Source of the DNA: Planctomycetota bacterium
Lineage (GTDB): Bacteria; Planctomycetota; Phycisphaerae; Sedimentisphaerales; Anaerohalosphaeraceae
Length of the DNA: 5,883 nucleotides
Direction: 5' to 3'
Assembly (NCBI GenBank): GCA_021160785.1
Contig: JAGHBX010000208.1
Coordinates: 1-5,883, forward strand
In this document: one piece after another, positions 1 through 5,104 of the stretch
How positions within the stretch are numbered: the stretch's first letter is position 1
How the letters are laid out: each line of letters opens with the position of its first letter
The notes under the pieces: model-generated
Seen by the model: the letters and a program-made list of their open reading frames with translations, nothing else
Database searches by the model: none
Told to the model about the DNA's origin: nothing
Program-made: the position numbers and the translations under genes

Positions 1-372
1 GAAGTCAAGTTGCATGTCGAGATGATTAGCCGGCCAAAGGACAAGCCTGAGGTTGAAAAGGCAGCAAGGTTAAAAGCCAGGGAAGAGGCACAAGCCAATA
101 GCGATAGAAGTGTCAAAACGGAAGAGAAAACTACCGCTGCCACTCCTGCAGGAGATCAGGCCGAAAAAGCAGTCGAATCCGAAGCGAGGGTGCAAGCACA
201 ACAGCACCTCAAACCTGAGATCGAAGCGAAAGTCGAAGGGGAAGTCGAAGAGGAAGAACAATTAAAGGCTGCGGACGAAGAGCAGTACAGAATAAAAGCC
301 CAGGCGGCAAAAGAAGCATCAGCTAACAAATCCAAGAAGCTCTTCAAAGAGATGCGAAGGCTTAGAATGTGA
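1..372 (+). CDS. 3' part of a charged, Glu/Lys/Ala-rich protein (5' end probably outside the window)
   Basis: The reading frame is open from the first base and closes with TGA at 370-372. A TTG at 10 and an ATG at 22 could act as starts, but neither has a convincing ribosome binding site, so I treat this as the C-terminal part of a longer gene. About 120 residues are visible. They are dominated by Glu, Lys, Ala, Gln and Arg, with an acidic run 'EGEVEEEEQ' near the middle and a basic end 'KSKKLFKEMRRLRM'. There is no Cys or Trp, no membrane segment and no recognisable catalytic motif. The composition suggests an alpha-helical, coiled-coil or disordered tail, as in TolA-like linkers or scaffold proteins. 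That is an inference from composition only, and I do not recognise the family. The underlying DNA is purine-rich with GAAGTCGAAG-type near-repeats, as expected for such a tail. Confidence 0.6.
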   Translation, partial: EVKLHVEMISRPKDKPEVEKAARLKAREEAQANSDRSVKTEEKTTAATPAGDQAEKAVESEARVQAQQHLKPEIEAKVEGEVEEEEQLKAADEEQYRIKAQAAKEASANKSKKLFKEMRRLRM

Positions 373-621
373 TGACCCCAAGCCTCTATTTACCGCTTTT
401 TGCGAGCTGGTACCCTTATCGAAGCACGTCGCAGCGTCGTCATGCCCTCACCTATATAGAAGCCCGGTTGAGTGGGCTGATTATACGCCACGTTCTGCCA
501 GGCCACTCTCAGTCGGTGGATCACCTCATGCATCGGGAGTACATTGATATATTTTCCTTGAATTTGCTGCCTGCAAAATGATATGGTGACTGAAAGAATG
601 AAGAACCAAAGGGGAATTCTA
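373..621. other. Intergenic stretch without a supported gene
   Basis: This stretch separates the charged-tail gene from the pilin-like gene. The only structures I see are a short inverted repeat, AGCCC (461-465) with GGGCT (474-478), lacking a T-run, and an AT-rich patch at 544-556 containing a -10-like TATATT (548-553) without a good -35 partner. The promoter of the pilin-like gene probably lies here, but I cannot place it. Two short open frames across the stretch look random. Confidence 0.5.
608..614 (+). promoter_or_regulatory. Ribosome binding site of the pilin-like gene
   Basis: The sequence AAAGGGG lies 7 nt before the ATG at 622. In-frame ATGs also occur at 583 and 598, but they lack a comparable site and would add a 13- or 8-residue stretch before the basic leader that is untypical of pilin-like proteins. 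This decides the start at 622. Confidence 0.55.
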
Positions 622-1422
622 ATGTTAAAGTACAAACGGGGCAAAAGTAGAGCATTTACCTTGATCGAACTGCTTGTGGTCATCGCGATCATCGCGCTGC
701 TGCTGGCTATCCTCCTGCCGTCGCTGAGGAAAGCAAAGGATCAGGTTCGCACCATCACCTGCCGGTCCAACCTGAAGCAGTGGGGCATCTTCTTCTATTT
801 GTACACGCAGGAAAACGAAGGGGACTTTATGACCGCAAAACAGGGAACCGGCATCCCCGGCGGCGGGACATGGCTCTTGCCCCTGTTGCCCTACTACGAA
901 GGAGGCGGTGAGAAAATGCGTGTTTGCCCGGTAGCCAAGGTAGTTGCTCCCACTGGAAATCCTCAGCCCAACGAAGGCGACCCTTCCCGTATGGCGTGGA
1001 GCGTGACTATAAACGGTATCGAACACAGGAACAGTTATGCGATCAATAACTGGATTTATCACTTACCCGCCGGGCAGAACAACTTATGGCAACTCTCAAA
1101 TACGCAGAAGCGGTCATGGATGCGCATTGACCGCAAGGGAGGCTTTCGGACACCCCTGTTTCTGGAAGGCTGGCGATGGGGCGGTGGACCCACGTTGCGG
1201 AGCGAGGAGGCGCCTCCGGATGAAACACGCAGATATAACCGTAACGGATTTGACAGGTTTTGTGTGAATCGTCACAGGGGCGCCATCAATGTCTGCTTTC
1301 TGGACTTGTCCGTCGAAAAGGTGGGACTTAGACAACTCTGGGATCTCCGATGGCATCGCGAGTGGGACATGACGGTTCCAACTCCCGCATGGCCGAACTG
1401 GATGACCAATCCCAGGGACTGA
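622..1422 (+). CDS. Type II secretion/type IV pilin-like protein with N-terminal cleavage/methylation motif (planctomycete family)
   Basis: The product has 266 residues. It begins with a short basic leader (MLKYKRGKSRA) followed by the class III signal 'FTLIELLVVIAIIALLLAILLPSL' (residues 12-35). The prepilin peptidase would be expected to cut between Ala11 and Phe12 and methylate Phe12. Glu16 is the conserved Glu5 of the mature protein, and the hydrophobic helix is the single membrane anchor. Behind it come 'CRSNLKQWG' (Cys47-Gly55) and a second cysteine in 'CPVAK' (Cys102), a spacing often seen in this family. Near the C-terminus His218 starts an H-X9-D motif (His218 to Asp228), followed by 'VGLRQLWDLRWHREW'. 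These features match the 'prepilin-type N-terminal cleavage/methylation domain' proteins that planctomycetes hold in many copies. The role of most is unknown, and they are presumed to sit in the cell envelope in pseudopilus-like or surface structures. Ala rather than Gly precedes the cut site, and Leu replaces Gly in the usual H-X9-DG. No other secretion genes are adjacent, so it looks like a stand-alone copy. Confidence 0.9.
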   Translation: MLKYKRGKSRAFTLIELLVVIAIIALLLAILLPSLRKAKDQVRTITCRSNLKQWGIFFYLYTQENEGDFMTAKQGTGIPGGGTWLLPLLPYYEGGGEKMRVCPVAKVVAPTGNPQPNEGDPSRMAWSVTINGIEHRNSYAINNWIYHLPAGQNNLWQLSNTQKRSWMRIDRKGGFRTPLFLEGWRWGGGPTLRSEEAPPDETRRYNRNGFDRFCVNRHRGAINVCFLDLSVEKVGLRQLWDLRWHREWDMTVPTPAWPNWMTNPRD

Positions 1423-1498
1423 AGCGCCAGTCGGTCAGCCTCCTCATGCATTGGCCGGAAAAACACCCCCTGCAATGCAAATTTTGCTGAAAAAGGGG

Positions 1499-1526
1499 TT
1501 GAATTTTCCCGCCGTTTCACTATACT
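1499..1526 (+). promoter_or_regulatory. Probable sigma-70-type promoter for tRNA-Ala and hemC
   Basis: A -35-like TTGAAT (1499-1504) and a -10-like TATACT (1521-1526, 5 of 6 consensus bases) are separated by 16 bp. Transcription would start near 1533, about 47 nt before the tRNA. It is the best promoter-like sequence between the pilin-like gene and the tRNA, but it is predicted by eye only. Confidence 0.55.
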
Positions 1527-1529
1527 GGG

Positions 1530-1547
1530 CCTTGATCGGGATCAGGG
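1530..1547 (+). repeat. Inverted repeat at the predicted transcription start
   Basis: CCTTGAT (1530-1536) pairs with ATCAGGG (1541-1547), giving 7 pairs including one T-G wobble around a CGGG loop. It begins 4 bp after the -10 box, so it would be at the very 5' end of the transcript or act as a DNA operator. It has no T-run and is not a terminator. Confidence 0.4.
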
Positions 1548-1579
1548 CGGACAATTGGGCCGTCCAGGAAACAGGTGCC

Positions 1580-1650
1580 GGGGGCGTCGTATAATGGGAG
1601 TACACCGCGGTCGCATCGCGGGGATGCGGGTTCGATTCCCGCCGCCTCCA
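1580..1650 (+). tRNA. tRNA-Ala with anticodon CGC
   Basis: A complete 71-nt cloverleaf can be drawn. The acceptor stem is GGGGGCG (1580-1586) with CGCCTCC (1643-1649) and discriminator A at 1650. The D arm is GTAT/GTAC around AATGGGA. The anticodon stem is CCGCG (1605-1609) with CGCGG (1617-1621), and the 7-base loop GTCGCAT puts anticodon CGC at 1612-1614. The variable loop is GGAT. The T arm is GCGGG/CCCGC around TTCGATT. All stems pair fully, with one wobble in the D stem and one at G3:U70 (1582 with 1647). G3:U70 is the universal recognition element of alanyl-tRNA synthetase, so two independent signs agree on alanine. T8, A14, G18, G19, A21, T33, T54, T55, C56, A58 and C61 are all present. 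The 3' CCA is not encoded (A73 is followed by GTC) and must be added by the nucleotidyltransferase. The loop bases at positions 32 and 38 are G and T, and the variable loop has only 4 bases. The codon read is GCG. Confidence 0.93.
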
Positions 1651-1680
1651 GTCCGGTCTGTCGCGCCGGCGGGCAGTAAA

Positions 1681-1684
1681 GAGG
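1681..1684 (+). promoter_or_regulatory. Ribosome binding site of hemC
   Basis: GAGG (within AAAGAGG, 1678-1684) lies 5 nt before the ATG at 1690. It supports that start over the in-frame upstream start at 1555, which would translate through the tRNA. Confidence 0.6.
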
Positions 1685-1689
1685 TCAAT

Positions 1690-2622
1690 ATGAAAGAGAT
1701 TCGCATAGCAACACGCCCAAGCAGACTGGCGATGGTCCAGTCCGAATACATCAAGAGCCTGCTCGAAAAGCTCGACGCCGATGCCCGGGTCAGCCTCGTC
1801 AGAATATCAACCCGCGGTGATCGCGACAAGTCCGACTTCCTTTACAAGTCCGAATCGGTGGGCTTTTTCACCTCGGAAGTGGAAAACGCGCTCATCGACG
1901 GGCGGGCGGATCTCGCCGTCCACAGCTTCAAGGACCTGCCCACCGCCTACGCCGAACAGCTAACCGTCGCCGCCATACCCAAACGAGAATCCGTCGCCGA
2001 TGCGCTGGTGGCCGGCACCGATGTAAAGTCCGTCGCGGACCTGCCCGCCGGTGCAACGGTGGGAACCTCCAGCCTGCGACGTATCGGGCAGTTGAAGCAT
2101 ATCCGCAACGATCTGAATTGCGTGCCCCTGCGAGGCAATGTAGAGACGCGCGTCGGCAAGGTCGCCTCCGGCGCCGTCGACGCCATCATCATCGCCCAGG
2201 CGGGGCTCAATCGCCTCGGTCTTGCCGACAAAATCTCCGCGGTTCTCGACCCTGTCGAATTCCCCACTGCGCCCGCCCAGGGGGCATTGGCGATACAGAT
2301 ACGCAAGGACGACGACGAACTTGCGGCGCTGGTCTGCCGGCTCGACGACCGCGACACGCGTATCGCCGCCGAAACCGAACGACACATTCTCGCCGCCATG
2401 CACGGCGGCTGCAGCATCCCGCTCGGCGTCCACACTCGGATTGAAGGCGATACGATCACGCTTGCCGCTACAATCTCCGATTTCGAGAGCCCGGCATGCA
2501 TCAAACGCACCGCCTCGTCGGCCATCGCAGGCGCCCCCGCCATGGCCGAAAAACTCGCCGACGAATTACTCGACGCCGGCGCCGGCGAAATCCTCGAAAA
2601 GGTCCGCCGCGACAAGACCTGA
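1690..2622 (+). CDS. hemC: Hydroxymethylbilane synthase (porphobilinogen deaminase)
   Basis: This cytoplasmic enzyme joins four porphobilinogen molecules into 1-hydroxymethylbilane, the linear precursor of uroporphyrinogen III, in haem and corrinoid synthesis (EC 2.5.1.61). The product has 310 residues, the usual length for HemC. It opens with 'RIATRPSRLAMVQ' (residues 5-17), characteristic of the family. 'AVHSFKDLP' (76-84) carries Lys81 and the catalytic Asp82, equivalent to Asp84 of the E. coli enzyme. 'GTSSLRR' (125-131) and 'LRGNVETR' (147-154) supply the arginines that bind the acidic side chains of the growing chain. 'DAIIIAQAGLNRLGL' (164-178) follows. Cys241 in 'HGGCSIPLG' is the attachment point of the dipyrromethane cofactor. 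All essential residues are therefore present. Small departures are 'APAQGALAIQ' (194-203), where Gly-Gln-Gly and Glu are common in other HemC proteins. The gene lies 39 nt behind tRNA-Ala with no terminator between them, so it is probably on the same transcript. No other haem gene is in the window. Confidence 0.96.
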   Translation: MKEIRIATRPSRLAMVQSEYIKSLLEKLDADARVSLVRISTRGDRDKSDFLYKSESVGFFTSEVENALIDGRADLAVHSFKDLPTAYAEQLTVAAIPKRESVADALVAGTDVKSVADLPAGATVGTSSLRRIGQLKHIRNDLNCVPLRGNVETRVGKVASGAVDAIIIAQAGLNRLGLADKISAVLDPVEFPTAPAQGALAIQIRKDDDELAALVCRLDDRDTRIAAETERHILAAMHGGCSIPLGVHTRIEGDTITLAATISDFESPACIKRTASSAIAGAPAMAEKLADELLDAGAGEILEKVRRDKT

Positions 2623-2643
2623 CTGCACGCCCAAACTATCTGA

Positions 2644-2672
2644 CGCCGGTTCGCTCCTGGCGGATATTTTTT
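2644..2672 (+). terminator. Probable intrinsic terminator after hemC
   Basis: CGCCGG (2644-2649) pairs with CCTGGCG (2656-2662), leaving one bulged T and a 6-base loop. It is followed after GATA by six T residues (2667-2672). It starts 21 nt after the hemC stop and separates hemC from the YkgJ-like gene, which would then need its own promoter. Confidence 0.55.
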
Positions 2673-2731
2673 GCACTGCGAGAACAAAAGTTTTTCTTGC
2701 TGCCAATCCCGGCCCCTTGATTATCCGATAC

Positions 2732-2736
2732 AGGAG
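2732..2736 (+). promoter_or_regulatory. AGGAG unusually close to the start of the YkgJ-like gene
   Basis: A strong AGGAG ends one base before the ATG at 2738, closer than the usual 5-9 nt. In-frame ATGs downstream at 2771 and 2789 have no better-spaced site: GGCAGGG directly abuts 2771. The start of the gene is therefore uncertain by up to 17 residues. Confidence 0.35.
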
Positions 2737-2737
2737 C

Positions 2738-3607
2738 ATGACACCGGAATTTGTAACGGATTCGGCAGGGATGCGTTTTCCAACGATAATGCTCGAGGAC
2801 CGTCAGGGCTTTGTTCGCAGCCTGAGGCCCAATCGCAGGGTAGTGCGTTTTGAGCTTGATATTTTCGGACATCCCCTTCGTATCGGCATCAGTTTTGCCG
2901 ATCGTCCCGCCAAGCTTGCAGAATTAGTGCCAATGGCCCGGCAGATCACCGACCTGATCTCGCGTCTGATAACAAACAAGCTGAACTCCTCCGGCCGGAA
3001 AATCGCCTGTCAAAAAGGCTGTGCCGCCTGCTGTTATTATCTCTCCGCAGTATCCACAGCCGAGGCCTTTTGCATAAGCAATGCGATATTTGCACTGCCC
3101 TCGCAGGAACGACGAATGCTGATCAGGGCATGTTGTACCGCAGGGCGAAGCACAATTGCCTCTGTTGCTTCAAACCGGATAGCAGCCCAGGATATGAGTC
3201 AGGCGGACACACTGCAGAACCTGTCGGACTGGTATTCGAGCCTTCACCTTCGCTGCCCTTTTCTGGTGAATGACTGTTGCCAAATATACGATGATCGACC
3301 ACTTGCCTGCCGGGAGTATCTTATACTTGAAGGTTCCGGGGCCTGCGGAGGCGACTGCACCGACCGCGACAGGCGAGTGGACATACCCGTCAGTATTGCC
3401 CAGATTCTGGCGGAGACCTGCTGCAAACTCCAGGGCCGGGATGACACTGTTGTTCTGCCCCTGGCGATCGCTTATGCGTATGACAATCCCGACGATGCTC
3501 GCCGAACCTATCCGGCAGAAACGCTGGTTCGGACGTTTGTCGAAACACTGTGCGACAACATTTGTCAAAACATCTCGAATATCGAGATGGTCGCATTCCC
3601 GCTATGA
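2738..3607 (+). CDS. YkgJ-family cysteine cluster protein (CxxCxxCC domain)
   Basis: The product has 289 residues with the start chosen at 2738. The first 90 or so contain no cysteine and include a strand-rich stretch 'RVVRFELDIFGHPLRIGISF' (34-53) followed by a probable helix. Then comes the cysteine cluster 'CQKGCAACC' (Cys91, 95, 98, 99). The second half of the motif is 'CPFLVNDCCQIYDDRPLACREY' (Cys173, Cys180/181, Cys191). This C-x3-C-x2-CC plus CP(F/L)L...C.IY..RP..CR pattern is the signature of the YkgJ family, thought to bind zinc or an iron-sulfur cluster. The biochemical role of the family is not established. With 17 cysteines in total, including Cys203, Cys207, Cys228/229, Cys272 and Cys276, more than one metal site is conceivable. 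No signal peptide or membrane segment is visible, so it should be cytoplasmic. It follows hemC by 115 nt across a probable terminator, so a functional link with hemC is not shown. Its 3' end faces the epimerase gene. Confidence 0.85.
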   Translation: MTPEFVTDSAGMRFPTIMLEDRQGFVRSLRPNRRVVRFELDIFGHPLRIGISFADRPAKLAELVPMARQITDLISRLITNKLNSSGRKIACQKGCAACCYYLSAVSTAEAFCISNAIFALPSQERRMLIRACCTAGRSTIASVASNRIAAQDMSQADTLQNLSDWYSSLHLRCPFLVNDCCQIYDDRPLACREYLILEGSGACGGDCTDRDRRVDIPVSIAQILAETCCKLQGRDDTVVLPLAIAYAYDNPDDARRTYPAETLVRTFVETLCDNICQNISNIEMVAFPL

Positions 3608-3616
3608 CAATCAACC

Positions 3617-3630
3617 CCTCCGGACGGAGG
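3617..3630. terminator. Short hairpin between convergent genes
   Basis: CCTCC (3617-3621) pairs perfectly with GGAGG (3626-3630) around GGAC. It sits in the 36-bp gap between the stop codons of the YkgJ-like gene (3607) and the epimerase (3644), where a shared bidirectional terminator would be expected. No T-run follows on either strand, so this is tentative. Confidence 0.3.
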
Positions 3631-3643
3631 CACGGCAACGCGG

Positions 3644-4930
3644 TCATTCGATGGGCTGGAGTTTGCCGGTTCGGTTTATGATTTCCAGGCAGGCTCGGCC
3701 GTTGTGGTAGGGGGCTTTCCATTCGGAGGTTTTGCCGGCTGTGTCTGCGGGGCGCTTGCTTTGTACGGCCTGGGCGAACCATTCGCCGTGTTTTTTGTCC
3801 ACGATATTATCCAGGGTAAACTGCCAGCAGTTGTATGCCGCGTCGAGGTAGTGTTTTTGGGCGGTGAGTTGGTATGCGTTCAGGAATCCGACGACGGCTT
3901 CGGCTTCGGCCCACCAGACTTTTTCGGGTTTGGTGATCTTGCCTTTCTCGGCTTCGTAGAAGAGGCCTCCGTCGGCGTCGAGACCTTCCTTGTAGACGGC
4001 TTGGGCGATTTTTATGGCGATGTCTTCGATTTCATCGGTGAGTTCTTCGTCGCCCAATACCTCGACCGCTTCGCAAAGCAGCCAGCTTCCTTCTATGTCA
4101 TGGCCGAACGATACGACCTCCGAGGTGGAGTTCCACTTGTCGTCGAAGAACAGTTTGAAATGGTGCGTTTCGTGGTCGATGATGTGGTCCCGAAAAATCT
4201 CAATGAGTTCTCTCAGCGAATTGCGCAGTCGGTCATTGCGCCAGACCCTGTAGAGGTTTGTATAGGCCTCGAGCATGTGGAGGTGGGTATTCATGGTCTT
4301 GGTCTCGCTGCCTTCTGTGTAAGCCAGCCGTGCCTTTGCGGCGGGCGTCCAGTCGCGACCGAAAGTCTCAAAATACCCCTTGTCTTTTTCGTCGTGGCAT
4401 TTCTCTTCTATGATCTCGTAAAGCTGCCGTGCTTTTTCGATTGCCGGCCCAAAGCCGGTTGCGCGGTAGTACTCGGTCAGGGCGTAGAGTGCAAACGACT
4501 CGCCGTAGAGTTCCTTTGAATCGTCGGTGGGTTTTCCCGTATGGTCAAGCAGCCAGTATGCCCCGCCGTACTGTTCATCGGCAAAGTTTTCGACGAAATA
4601 ATCGTAGGCTCGCCGGGCGGTTTTAAGGTAAGCCGGCTTGCTTTCGTACATGTAGGCGGCGGAAAAAGTCCAGAGAATGCGCGTGTTCAGCACGAGTCCT
4701 TTGGGAGCGTCTTCGATGCCCGTGCCGTCGGTGGTGATTCTGCCGTAGAAACCGCCGTGGCGGGTATCGACCGAATGATCCAGCCAGAAGGGCAAAATGT
4801 TACCCTGCAGTTGGCGGCGGGCGCTTTGTGCGAAAAGCTGAATGTTCCATTTGTCGCCGGACTGCGCATCCAGGCGACAGCACAGCAGCGCCGGCAGCAT
4901 AAGTATCAGGATTGAATGTGTTCTTTTCAT
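3644..4930 (-). CDS. Exported AGE-family epimerase, most like cellobiose 2-epimerase
   Basis: The product has 428 residues. Enzymes of this family convert the reducing-end glucose of cellobiose or other beta-1,4-disaccharides to mannose, or act on mannobiose or N-acetylglucosamine, in an (alpha/alpha)6 barrel. Visible family motifs are 'NTRILWTFSAAY' (82-93) with Arg84, 'YGESFALYALTEYY' (142-155), 'NTHLHMLEAY' (214-223) with His218, 'SFGHDIEGSWLL' (274-285) with His277, 'WWAEAEAVVGFLNAY' (339-353) and 'EWKAPYHNGRACLE' (403-416) with His409. The spacing Arg84-His218-His277-His409 (134, 59, 132) closely follows the catalytic residues I recall for characterised cellobiose 2-epimerases, which favours this subfamily over N-acylglucosamine 2-epimerase. 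The first 22 residues (MKRTHSILILMLPALLCCRLDA) form a signal peptide, with probable cleavage after Ala22. The start at 4930 is preferred to an in-frame ATG at 4966 because AAGGAG lies 10 nt upstream and the signal peptide then begins with a basic n-region. Exact substrate is not decidable from sequence. The divergent neighbour carries a sugar-binding-like domain, consistent with glycan breakdown. Confidence 0.9.
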   Translation of the reverse strand: MKRTHSILILMLPALLCCRLDAQSGDKWNIQLFAQSARRQLQGNILPFWLDHSVDTRHGGFYGRITTDGTGIEDAPKGLVLNTRILWTFSAAYMYESKPAYLKTARRAYDYFVENFADEQYGGAYWLLDHTGKPTDDSKELYGESFALYALTEYYRATGFGPAIEKARQLYEIIEEKCHDEKDKGYFETFGRDWTPAAKARLAYTEGSETKTMNTHLHMLEAYTNLYRVWRNDRLRNSLRELIEIFRDHIIDHETHHFKLFFDDKWNSTSEVVSFGHDIEGSWLLCEAVEVLGDEELTDEIEDIAIKIAQAVYKEGLDADGGLFYEAEKGKITKPEKVWWAEAEAVVGFLNAYQLTAQKHYLDAAYNCWQFTLDNIVDKKHGEWFAQAVQSKRPADTAGKTSEWKAPYHNGRACLEIINRTGKLQPIE

Positions 4931-4940
4931 TTGAGGCGGT

Positions 4941-4946
4941 CTCCTT
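4941..4946 (-). promoter_or_regulatory. Ribosome binding site of the epimerase
   Basis: AAGGAG on the minus strand lies 10 nt before the ATG at 4930. The upstream in-frame ATG at 4966 would contain this site inside its coding region and has no comparable site of its own. Confidence 0.55.
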
Positions 4947-4968
4947 GAAAACAAATCACTGCCCATCT

Positions 4969-4997
4969 ACAATAGCAGATCGGGGGTCTGATTACAA
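4969..4997 (-). promoter_or_regulatory. Possible promoter of the epimerase
   Basis: On the minus strand TTGTAA (4997-4992) and TATTGT (4974-4969) are separated by exactly 17 bp, each matching 4 of 6 consensus bases. Transcription would start near 4962, just past the upstream ATG at 4966, leaving a leader of about 32 nt before the start at 4930. This agrees with the chosen start codon. Confidence 0.35.
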
Positions 4998-5026
4998 TTG
5001 CATTATGATGGCAAGTCAGATAAACT
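4998..5026 (+). promoter_or_regulatory. Weak candidate promoter of the CBM-bearing gene
   Basis: TTGCAT (4998-5003) and TAAACT (5021-5026) are 17 bp apart but match the consensus at only 3 and 4 positions. It abuts the minus-strand candidate promoter. Transcription would begin near 5033 and give a leader of about 70 nt. Confidence 0.22.
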
Positions 5027-5094
5027 AAAGCGAAGGATGCCTGGCGGTAAGGTCGGGCGTTGAGTTATTGTGCTTTGTGAACCTTATCCTGAAC

Positions 5095-5100
5095 AGGAGG
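5095..5100 (+). promoter_or_regulatory. Ribosome binding site of the CBM-bearing gene
   Basis: A full AGGAGG lies 4 nt before the ATG at 5105, which also places a signal peptide at the N-terminus. Both observations fix this start. Confidence 0.6.
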
Positions 5101-5104
5101 GTCT

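Noticed and set aside
461..478. AGCCC/GGGCT inverted repeat after the first gene as a terminator
   Set aside because: The stem is 5 bp with an 8-base loop and is not followed by a T-run; too weak to call.
369..581. Plus-strand open frame of 70 codons overlapping the stop of the first gene
   Set aside because: It has no ribosome binding site of its own apart from the overlap, no recognisable motif and an unremarkable composition; it looks like a chance frame in an intergenic stretch.
390..692. Minus-strand open frame of 100 codons
   Set aside because: Its 5' end overlaps the start and membrane-helix codons of the well supported pilin-like gene on the other strand, and the product shows no family motif.
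1465..1499. Possible terminator of the pilin-like gene (ACCCC with GGGGT around a smaller GCAA/TTGC stem)
   Set aside because: The outer stem is only 5 bp with a large interior, no clean T-run follows, and it overlaps the -35 element of the tRNA promoter.
1580..1650. tRNA-Ala as an integration site for a mobile element
   Set aside because: tRNA genes are common attachment sites, but I see no repeat of the tRNA 3' end elsewhere in the window, no integrase and no phage-like gene.
1555..1689. In-frame N-terminal extension of hemC
   Set aside because: It would translate straight through the tRNA-Ala gene. The ATG at 1690 has a good ribosome binding site and begins directly with the conserved HemC N-terminus.
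1947..2687. Long minus-strand open frame of 246 codons
   Set aside because: It lies antisense to hemC and is a Ser/Arg/Ala-rich shadow of the GC-rich codons of that gene.
2222..2737. Extension of the YkgJ-like frame backwards into hemC
   Set aside because: The extension is a Pro/Arg/Ser-rich out-of-frame reading of hemC; the real product starts near 2738 after the terminator.
3704..4519. Plus-strand open frame of 271 codons
   Set aside because: It is antisense to the epimerase, whose catalytic motifs are all present on the minus strand. Its Val/Phe/Gly-rich product is a shadow.
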